From NCBI GenBank assembly GCA_003224635.1, contig QHZK01000157.1, forward strand, positions 1 to 7,286: a DNA stretch of 7,286 nucleotides, read 5' to 3'. Both the position numbers and the translations under genes were made by a program. Below the pieces are notes generated by a model. It was not told the origin of the DNA and did no database searches. It worked only from the letters and a program-made list of their open reading frames with translations. Below, piece after piece: positions 1 through 5,537 of the stretch (positions are counted from its first letter, which is position 1; every line of letters begins with the position of its first letter). The DNA comes from Acidobacteriota bacterium. Lineage in GTDB: Bacteria; Acidobacteriota; Terriglobia; UBA7540.

Positions 1-1
1 C

Positions 2-286
2 GTGGATGCGCACATCGCGGCAGGAAAGGCCTTGACGAGTCTCGGCCGGCCCGCCGAAGCTCTCGCGCATTTGTTGGAAGCGGTGCGCCTCGATCCGCAA
101 AACGAAGTCGCGCACTACCGTCTGGCTCAAGCCCACCGCAGGTTGGGCCGCGAACCAGACGCGGAGCTCGAGGAAGCGACTTTCCGGAAGCTGCGGGACT
201 CGCACGAACCTGTCCGCGCCCTCTTTGAGCAAGTGCAGGAACGCCCGGTGATGCACCAAACCATCGGTCCTAACGAGCCCCAATAG
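2..286 (+). CDS. TPR-repeat protein, C-terminal end (5' partial)
   Basis: This is the last 94 codons of a reading frame that is open at the left edge, so the true start is probably outside the window. The GTG at position 2 need not be the start. Two consecutive 34-residue tetratricopeptide units are visible at about residues 3-36 and 37-70. They show the usual small-residue and G/A/P spacing (AGKAL..LGRPAEAL....EAV.LDP, then YRLAQAHRRLGR). A hydrophilic tail of about 24 residues ends at TAG 284-286. TPR helices form protein-protein interaction scaffolds; no catalytic motif is visible in this piece, so the role of the whole protein cannot be told. It is transcribed towards the receptor gene, so the two are convergent and not in one operon. 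Acidobacterial genomes carry many TPR proteins of this style. Confidence 0.8.
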   Translation: MDAHIAAGKALTSLGRPAEALAHLLEAVRLDPQNEVAHYRLAQAHRRLGREPDAELEEATFRKLRDSHEPVRALFEQVQERPVMHQTIGPNEPQ

Positions 287-317
287 CGCGAAAGGGCGCG
301 CCATAATTCCGTTTTTT
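286..317 (+). terminator. Possible intrinsic terminator of the TPR gene
   Basis: A GC-rich 5-bp stem, GCGCG (286-290) with CGCGC (297-301) around a loop AAAGGG, begins at the last base of the TPR stop codon. A run of six T follows at 312-317. The T-run lies 10 bases after the stem and not directly against it, so this is a weak form of a rho-independent terminator. Its position fits the end of the TPR gene. Confidence 0.4.
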
Positions 318-398
318 CAGGAGATTGTGTCCGGCACATCGAATTCGCGCCCGCTTTCAGTCACTCTTCTCCCCAAAGCTCAGGGGATTATTGAATCT

Positions 399-422
399 GC
401 GACCGCATTCACTGCCGGTCGC
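399..422. terminator. Perfect 7-bp hairpin between convergent genes
   Basis: GCGACCG (399-405) pairs perfectly with CGGTCGC (416-422) across a 10-base loop. It lies in the gap between the TPR gene (ending 286, +) and the receptor gene (ending 520, -), about 100 bases beyond each stop codon. It could act as a bidirectional transcription stop. Neither side has a clear T-run, so rho-independent termination is not established. The rest of 287-519 shows no supportable gene. Confidence 0.35.
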
Positions 423-519
423 TTCCCGACAAGGATGGGACTGAGGGTCTTGGCATGCAGCCCCCGGCCACAACCAGTCTGTCATCTCGTATTGGGTTCG
501 GAAAACGGAACACATCAGC

Positions 520-3500
520 TCAGAATTGCAGTCGCAACGTAAACTCCATGCGTCGCATCGTAACTGCGTTGGCTTTGAGGAATGTGCCTAACAAGCCCGT
601 GATTTGGCCTGCCAAGGCGGAGTCTGTGACCGTGTTGGGCTCGCCCAGTGGAGCGTGGTTTAGGGCGTTAAAATTCTCCCAGCGAATTTGCAGCAGGGTA
701 TTCTCGCGGTTGAGAGGCGTCTTAAACCTGAACTCCCTCCATAACGCCCAGTCCGTCCCGATCATACCTGGCCCACGGATGCTGCCCCGCGCCGCGTTAC
801 CCCAGCGGCAGCACTGTATGGCTTGCCCCGGAAACTGAGGAGCCTCGAAGGCCGCCGGGTTGAACCATTGGGCCGTAGTCTGGTGGGAGGGGTAGAGGGG
901 AACACCGGATATGCGGTCCGGTCTTTGTCCCCAGTCGGCATTCAGCGTGGCGCCGCTCCCGAGAATAGGCGAAAGGGCAAAGCCATCCTCCACGATCGTT
1001 ACCCCATTGAATTCCCAGCCGGCCAGCAGAGCCTTCTTCGCACCCGTAGCGGCGGAACCCCACCGCAATCCCGGCCCGTACGGCAATTGCCATTGGTGGG
1101 TCAAGGTCCAAACCGCCGCTCGATCCTGATTGTTGCCGACTCCATAGGATCCCTTCCGATCATAGGGATTGGTAGACTGGTCCCCCCATGAGAAACCGGC
1201 AATCTCATGGTCGAGAGCTTTGGACCACGTAAACGAAGATGTGATGGAGTAGCCGCTAGAGAAGCGCTTATCCACAATAAATTGCATGGCGTTGTAATTG
1301 GAATCCGCGCAAGTACAGCGGCTACCGATCCCCTGAGGTAAGCCGTACTCTTGGTAATAGGGACGTCGACCCAGAATGTCGCCGGGGCCGATATTCGCGG
1401 CGTTTATGTTGGGATTCCATGCTAGATTGGTTCCCTTATTTCCGATGTAGGCGAGGGAAACCTTCAGGTCCCGGCCAAACAGACGCTCCACCGCGAGATT
1501 CCATTGATCGACGTGTTCGGTCTTGGTAGACGGAGGATTATAAAATATGCTGACGCCCGGAGGCGCCTTCAAATGGCCCGACGACGGAGCGTTAAAGGGC
1601 GGAGGCGGGGGCGCTCCTTGGTCGAGAGGGAATATGGGCTGATAGATGTTGGGCTGGAGAACACTTTGTGTTGGTGCGATGGGATACTCGATCGACAATT
1701 GCTGAAACGTACTGGAGTAGTTGGTTGCAAAATAGCTCCGTCCGAGGCCAGCCCGGACCACGGTGTTATCCGTGAGCTTATAGGCTAACCCTAGGCGCGG
1801 CGCAAAGCCTTTGTGATAGCCCTGGACATTGGCCGTCTTCGAGACGTCCCCAAGATTGGCCAGAAGGAGGTCGCCAGTTTTGGGATCAAAATTAGAAAGG
1901 CCGCCCTTCAGGTCGGTTTCGTCTGGACCGAAATAGTCCCAACGCAGACCATAATTAGCTGTCAGCTTGGGAGTCACCCGCCAGACATCCTGCCCGTAAA
2001 ATGCGTCCCTCCATTGTCTTTCGTGGGGGATGAAGTTAAAGACTCCGCGCAGAAAGATGGAGGGCTCGCCGAGCTCGAAAGCCGCCGCTCCGATTCCAGA
2101 CCCGGCTACGCCCGGGTTTGCGGTAATCAGTTGGCTGAATTCGAAGAACCCGTTCGTATGGGCATTAATGGTGAACAAATCCTCCATGTTCCGGCGGATG
2201 TCCGTCCCCCACCGAAACTGATGGCGCCCCATCATCAAGGTCCAATTGTTCACGCCTTCCCAGATGTTAATAATGTCCAGGCGAGGAAGTGCCACATTGT
2301 TTGGGCCGGGTCCCTCTATAAAGTTACCCAGGGGACCGTCAATCACAAAGCCAGCCAGGCCGCCCGTTATTTTGCCGCCGAGGTTGAGACCCTTGATCCC
2401 TACCTCGTCGTTGGTTTTCAGGTTTGCATCAGTCTGATAACCCAGCAGATGCCAACGTAGGAGGCCGCCGCGGAACTCCGCCAGTAAGCTGGGACCAAAG
2501 GTATGGGTGTAGTTCAACGCCACACCGTCATCATAGGTGGGGACTGCTTCAGAGGCGAGTCCGCCGACCGGCGGCCCTCCCGCTTTGATCCCAAACAGCG
2601 GCGGGTTCAGCAGGAACGAATACAAGTACGTGTTGCGCACGAACAACTTGTCTCTGTCAGAAATGTTCCAATCCCAACGCGCGTCGAATTGGTCCGTCCT
2701 GAACAGCACCTTCCCGTTGCCCACATAGTTCAAGTCAGTGCCCTGATTGATGTTGGCGCGCGGCAGTAGACCGATGAGATTTTTGGCAACCGGGCTGATC
2801 CTGTTAACAGGAATTATGTTCAGGCAGGGCGTTGGGCTCGTGCAAGCAGGATTATAGGAAGCATCGGCCGAGTTAGAGGTGGCAAAGATCTGAGTTCGCC
2901 CCGTGCCATCCGGATTTCCCGTCTGTGGATCAAAGATTGGATTCGTCTGTGCGACGGCGCTAAAATCTCCATTTCGCCAGGCATCATTGAGCACTGTGGC
3001 CTTGAGCGTAGCTCCTTGCCTCCGGCGCAACAGTTGATAGTCCCCGAATATGAACATCTTATTCTTCCGCATGGGACCTCCCAGGCTAAACGCACCCTGG
3101 TTCTGGTTGAACGGAGCCGGCCCCGTGCCTCTACCGCTGGGCCCCGTACCAGGAATTTTCTCGGTGAAAGGATCGGCCGCAAATGTCGCCTTGTTCATAT
3201 TGGTCCACCACAACGAGCCATGTATTTCGTTCGTCCCCGATTTCGTTACGTACTGAGCGATCAATCCCGCCGAGTTGCCGAACTCGGGATCGTAATCGCC
3301 GGCAGACATCTTTAGTTCTGAGACCGAATCTTGATTGGGCACAAACACAATCTGATTGCTAAAACAGCAAGCCGTGTCCGTGATTCCGTCGATCACGTAT
3401 TCGTTAGCGCCGAACCACATGCCGTTAACCGTGACAGAAGTCGCGCCGCTCGGGGTTTCGCCTTCCCCGATTTGAAGGACGTTCTCGACCGCTCCCGGCA

Positions 3501-3981
3501 CGACGTCAAAAAGCTTACTCAGATTGTGTGCAGTGACCGGGAGGGCCTGAATGGTCTGTTCGTTGATGTTTCTGGCGACGTCGGTCTTCTCGCTCTTCAG
3601 GAGCGGGGGTGCTGCGGTCACCGAAACCTGCTGGCTCACCTCTCCCAACTCTAGTTTGGGATCGATCCGCACCGTGGAGTCAACCTGCAGAGTGACGTGC
3701 TCCTGAATAAAGCGTTTGAATCCTGAGGCCTCCACGGTCAGCTTGTATTCACCAGGATCGAGATGGGTGATGTTGTACAAGCCGACGGAATCCGTAAGTC
3801 CTTTGGTCACGATGCCGGTCCTCACTTCGGTCACGGCTACGTTTGCGCCTGGAACTGCTGCCCCTGAGGGGTCGCTCACGTATCCGCTAATCGCGCCCCA
3901 AGTAGCCTGAGCCGATGCGCTGGGCGCACCCAGAGCCACAAACAGCGCGCCGCTGAAAACCAATGCTAGCGCCTTTTTCAT
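520..3981 (-). CDS. TonB-dependent-receptor-type outer-membrane protein with N-terminal carboxypeptidase-regulatory-like domain
   Basis: 1153 residues from ATG 3981. Residues 1-24 form a signal peptide (MKK, hydrophobic core, ASA before Gln25). Residues about 29-105 form a CarboxypepD_reg-like beta-sandwich (GYVSDPSGAAVPGA, GLYNITHLDPGEYKL). A plug-like region follows at about 130-255 (VTVNGM, YVIDGI, YVTKSGTNEIHG), then a long beta-barrel ending in MEFTLRLQF with a terminal Phe, as usual for BAM-assembled barrels. The family takes up ligands such as oligosaccharides or chelates across the outer membrane using TonB; here the ligand is unknown. I see no clear TonB box. All eight cysteines fall in four close pairs (205/206, 380/386, 889/891, 1057/1058). 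A GTG at 3987 is in frame, but it abuts the G-run of the ribosome site, so ATG 3981 is preferred. The gene is divergent from the LacI regulator, which suggests shared control. Confidence 0.9.
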   Translation of the reverse strand: MKKALALVFSGALFVALGAPSASAQATWGAISGYVSDPSGAAVPGANVAVTEVRTGIVTKGLTDSVGLYNITHLDPGEYKLTVEASGFKRFIQEHVTLQVDSTVRIDPKLELGEVSQQVSVTAAPPLLKSEKTDVARNINEQTIQALPVTAHNLSKLFDVVPGAVENVLQIGEGETPSGATSVTVNGMWFGANEYVIDGITDTACCFSNQIVFVPNQDSVSELKMSAGDYDPEFGNSAGLIAQYVTKSGTNEIHGSLWWTNMNKATFAADPFTEKIPGTGPSGRGTGPAPFNQNQGAFSLGGPMRKNKMFIFGDYQLLRRRQGATLKATVLNDAWRNGDFSAVAQTNPIFDPQTGNPDGTGRTQIFATSNSADASYNPACTSPTPCLNIIPVNRISPVAKNLIGLLPRANINQGTDLNYVGNGKVLFRTDQFDARWDWNISDRDKLFVRNTYLYSFLLNPPLFGIKAGGPPVGGLASEAVPTYDDGVALNYTHTFGPSLLAEFRGGLLRWHLLGYQTDANLKTNDEVGIKGLNLGGKITGGLAGFVIDGPLGNFIEGPGPNNVALPRLDIINIWEGVNNWTLMMGRHQFRWGTDIRRNMEDLFTINAHTNGFFEFSQLITANPGVAGSGIGAAAFELGEPSIFLRGVFNFIPHERQWRDAFYGQDVWRVTPKLTANYGLRWDYFGPDETDLKGGLSNFDPKTGDLLLANLGDVSKTANVQGYHKGFAPRLGLAYKLTDNTVVRAGLGRSYFATNYSSTFQQLSIEYPIAPTQSVLQPNIYQPIFPLDQGAPPPPPFNAPSSGHLKAPPGVSIFYNPPSTKTEHVDQWNLAVERLFGRDLKVSLAYIGNKGTNLAWNPNINAANIGPGDILGRRPYYQEYGLPQGIGSRCTCADSNYNAMQFIVDKRFSSGYSITSSFTWSKALDHEIAGFSWGDQSTNPYDRKGSYGVGNNQDRAAVWTLTHQWQLPYGPGLRWGSAATGAKKALLAGWEFNGVTIVEDGFALSPILGSGATLNADWGQRPDRISGVPLYPSHQTTAQWFNPAAFEAPQFPGQAIQCCRWGNAARGSIRGPGMIGTDWALWREFRFKTPLNRENTLLQIRWENFNALNHAPLGEPNTVTDSALAGQITGLLGTFLKANAVTMRRMEFTLRLQF

Positions 3982-3986
3982 GGTCA

Positions 3987-3994
3987 CCCCCCTT
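3987..3994 (-). promoter_or_regulatory. Ribosome binding site deciding the receptor start
   Basis: On the minus strand the bases AAGGGGGG (3994 to 3987) are followed by TGACC and then ATG at 3981-3979, a 5-base spacing. The alternative in-frame GTG (3987-3985) begins inside this motif and would have no spacing, so the ATG is the likelier start. Confidence 0.7.
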
Positions 3995-4104
3995 GACGTG
4001 TCGTGATCGAGAGTGCTCGTGGCCCGACGCTCCGGAGACCGTGTGACATCTCAATTTCCAGAATCTTCTTCACGAGCTAAAGGAGTTCCGCTCAGCAGAA
4101 CGTC

Positions 4105-4133
4105 ATTCTCAAGCGCCGGGCGCGGGTTGTCAA
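4105..4133 (-). promoter_or_regulatory. Sigma70-type promoter for the receptor gene
   Basis: On the minus strand a perfect TTGACA (-35, positions 4133-4128) is followed by exactly 17 bases and GAGAAT (-10, positions 4110-4105, four of six consensus bases including the A2 and T6). Transcription would start near 4098, giving a leader of about 117 bases before ATG 3981. The spacing and the perfect -35 make this the best promoter candidate in the window. The start site is predicted, not known. Confidence 0.55.
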
Positions 4134-4141
4134 GAGAAATT

Positions 4142-4151
4142 TAAACGTTTA
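4142..4151. promoter_or_regulatory. Candidate LacI-family operator
   Basis: TAAACGTTTA is a perfect 10-bp palindrome with a central CG. Its AAACGTTT core is shared with known PurR and CcpA operators. The site lies 8 bases upstream of the receptor -35 box, centred about 48 bp upstream of the predicted start, and 271 bp before the divergent lacI-type gene. The regulator keeps the ARSL hinge whose leucine inserts at a central CpG in PurR. The flanks (TT on the left, GCAC on the right) are not symmetric. Being upstream of and not over the promoter, it could act by looping, by blocking polymerase contact, or as an activating site. Confidence 0.5.
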
Positions 4152-4226
4152 GCACGCGGCAAAAGAAAGCCGCAAAGCTCTGCTCGGATTTCCGATAAGG
4201 TTTCATCGGACTTGATTCCAGGCCTA

Positions 4227-4255
4227 TTGTAGAGGTGAGGAGCGCGTTGTAGAAT
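4227..4255 (+). promoter_or_regulatory. Weak promoter candidate for the LacI-type gene
   Basis: TTGTAG (4227-4232) and TAGAAT (4250-4255, five of six -10 consensus bases) are separated by 17 bases. Only the TTG half of the -35 box matches. Transcription would start near 4262 and leave a leader of about 160 bases before the TTG start at 4423. The two boxes overlap the two copies of the direct repeat TTGTAGA. Other starts nearer the gene cannot be excluded. Confidence 0.3.
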
Positions 4256-4422
4256 TAAATAGGGGTCAAGGGGGCCGGTTCGGGCGGAAGGCAAGTGGCT
4301 GAGGGCTCTCATATCGTTTCACACGCCACCCAAACCGCCGGATGCCCCGACATGGTTCCCCTTTATCTCGCGCCGGAAGGCGGAGGTCGCTCCGAAGAGC
4401 CGACAACCGGGCAGGTTGAATA

Positions 4423-5469
4423 TTGCTCACGATCAAGGATGTAGCCAGGCTGGCGGACGTTTCTATCGCGACTGTCTCCGCGGTCATGAATGGCAAGGGA
4501 GGAGTCAGCCCCGAACTCGCGCAGCGAGTTCAGCAGGCAATGGAGGCCCTTGATTATCATCCGAACCAAGTGGCGCGCAGCCTAAAAGTTCGCCAGACCC
4601 ACACCATCGGCATGGTAATTCCAGACGTAACGAATCCCTTCTTCACTGACGTGATGCGAGGGGTAGAAGACGAGGCAAGGCGCAACGGCTATTCAGTCAT
4701 CTTCTGCAACGCCAACGAGGATCCGGAACTGGAGCGTCGTCAGCTCAGCACGCTCTTCTCGCGGCGCGTCGACGGAGTGTTGCTGGCCCCCACGGACTCC
4801 CTTGCCGCGCAGGATCGCTTGACTCGACGGCGTTTCCCTTTGGTTTTCTTCGACCGCATCCCAACGGACTTTTCGGGCACGGCAGTGGTCACCGATAACC
4901 TTGAGGCGTCGCGAGAGGCCGCGCGTCACTTAATCGGCTTGGGTCATCAGCGCATCGCCGTTATTGCAGGCCGGCTGAACCTGTCGAACGGGCTCAAGCG
5001 GTTAGAGGGTTTCCGGCAGGCCTTGCAGGAGGCACACCTGCCACTTCGGGAGGAATACCTTCGCCGCGGGGACTTTCAACTGGAGGGGGGATATCAATGT
5101 GGGTTGGAACTGATGGGGCTACCTGACCCACCCAGCGCGATTTTTTGCTGCAACAATAAAATGACGCTCGGCCTGATGCGCGCACTGGGAGAACTTCGCA
5201 TTCCCTGCCCGGAGCGCGTAAGCGTCCTGGGATTTGACGACTTCGACTGGGCTGCAAGCTTCAGCCCGCGACTGACAACCATTGCCCAACCTGCCTATGA
5301 GATGGGGAAGACGGCCGTGGAGTTACTTCTGAGCAGGCTTGGCACCCGGAAAGGAAGTCCCGGCGGCAGCGAGGATACGATCGTGACCCTCAAAGCGGCG
5401 CTGTGCGTCAGAGACTCAACAGCCCCGCCTTGTACAGCTCCGCTGACCGGGGGTGGATTTTCACCATAA
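4423..5469 (+). CDS. LacI-family transcriptional regulator
   Basis: 348 residues, normal for the family. An N-terminal helix-turn-helix occupies about residues 3-23 (TIKDVARLADVSIATVSAVM). The hinge helix is at 48-56 (NQVARSLKV), with Leu54 at the same number as the minor-groove leucine of E. coli PurR. The periplasmic-binding-protein-like effector domain spans about 59-330, with family landmarks IGMVIPDVTNPFF, RRVDGVLL, NGLKRLEGF, AIFCCNNKM and VLGFDDFDWA. DNA-reading positions 15, 16 and 20 are Ile, Ala and Ala, so its flank preference should differ from PurR. The start is TTG 4423: an in-frame TGA lies at 4417-4419 and the domain begins at once, with a weak AGG (4413-4415) upstream. A proline-rich tail (331-348) follows the domain. 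It probably binds a sugar or sugar phosphate and controls the divergent receptor and the downstream isomerase (inference). Confidence 0.93.
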   Translation: MLTIKDVARLADVSIATVSAVMNGKGGVSPELAQRVQQAMEALDYHPNQVARSLKVRQTHTIGMVIPDVTNPFFTDVMRGVEDEARRNGYSVIFCNANEDPELERRQLSTLFSRRVDGVLLAPTDSLAAQDRLTRRRFPLVFFDRIPTDFSGTAVVTDNLEASREAARHLIGLGHQRIAVIAGRLNLSNGLKRLEGFRQALQEAHLPLREEYLRRGDFQLEGGYQCGLELMGLPDPPSAIFCCNNKMTLGLMRALGELRIPCPERVSVLGFDDFDWAASFSPRLTTIAQPAYEMGKTAVELLLSRLGTRKGSPGGSEDTIVTLKAALCVRDSTAPPCTAPLTGGGFSP

Positions 5470-5471
5470 GC

Positions 5472-5492
5472 ATCGCTCGAAAGTCGAGCGAT
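5472..5492. repeat. Perfect 9-bp inverted repeat between regulator and isomerase genes
   Basis: ATCGCTCGA (5472-5480) and TCGAGCGAT (5484-5492) are exact reverse complements with the 3-base spacer AAG. The repeat begins 2 bases after the regulator stop codon and ends 45 bases before the isomerase start. No T-run follows on either strand, so a simple intrinsic terminator is unlikely. It may be an mRNA hairpin that adjusts expression of the two cistrons, or a protein-binding site. Confidence 0.75.
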
Positions 5493-5504
5493 CACTCTTG
5501 CAGG

Positions 5505-5518
5505 TGCTAACTTAAGCA
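5505..5518 (+). promoter_or_regulatory. Imperfect palindrome before the isomerase gene
   Basis: TGCTAACTTAAGCA has outer arms TGCT and AGCA that pair exactly, but a degenerate centre without CG. Its left half, GTGCTAA including the preceding base, also occurs on the minus strand at 4155-4149, overlapping the TAAACGTTTA palindrome. It sits 7 bases before the ribosome site of the isomerase. A second, weak regulator site is possible; the evidence is only this short similarity. Confidence 0.2.
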
Positions 5519-5537
5519 GAAGACTAGGGAGTGCGCG

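Larger units (their letters stand above)
3982..4422. other. Divergent intergenic control region
   Basis: These 441 bases hold no supportable gene and separate the receptor (-) from the LacI-type gene (+). Besides the receptor promoter and palindrome annotated separately, the following is visible. GCTCGTG (4015-4021) and CACGAGC (4071-4077) could close a stem in the receptor leader, with the small palindrome CTCCGGAG (4030-4037) inside the loop. TCCGAT (4191-4196) and ATCGGA (4205-4210) form an inverted repeat overlapped by CGGATTTCCG (4185-4194). TTGTAGA occurs twice exactly 20 bp apart (4227-4233 and 4247-4253). No tRNA, riboswitch or small RNA could be recognised. Confidence 0.7.

Noticed and set aside
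327..838. Short plus-strand frames crossing the convergent gap and the 3' end of the receptor gene
   Set aside because: They overlap the receptor's conserved C-terminus in antisense and their proteins show no recognisable features.
1813..2460. A 215-codon plus-strand frame inside the receptor gene
   Set aside because: It is antisense to the barrel region of a clearly conserved protein and shows no domain or ribosome site of note.
3985..3987. GTG as the receptor start, giving two more residues
   Set aside because: The codon directly follows the G-run of the ribosome site, leaving no spacing, while ATG at 3981 has a 5-base spacing.
4310..4328. CATATCGTTTCAC as a second LacI-type operator upstream of the regulator
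   Set aside because: It contains CGTTT, but the left half (ATAT) is not complementary to the right half, so it is not a palindrome.
4266..4569. Minus-strand frames in the control region and opposite the start of the regulator gene
   Set aside because: They are antisense to the helix-turn-helix coding part and have no motif; one of them overlaps another in a different frame.
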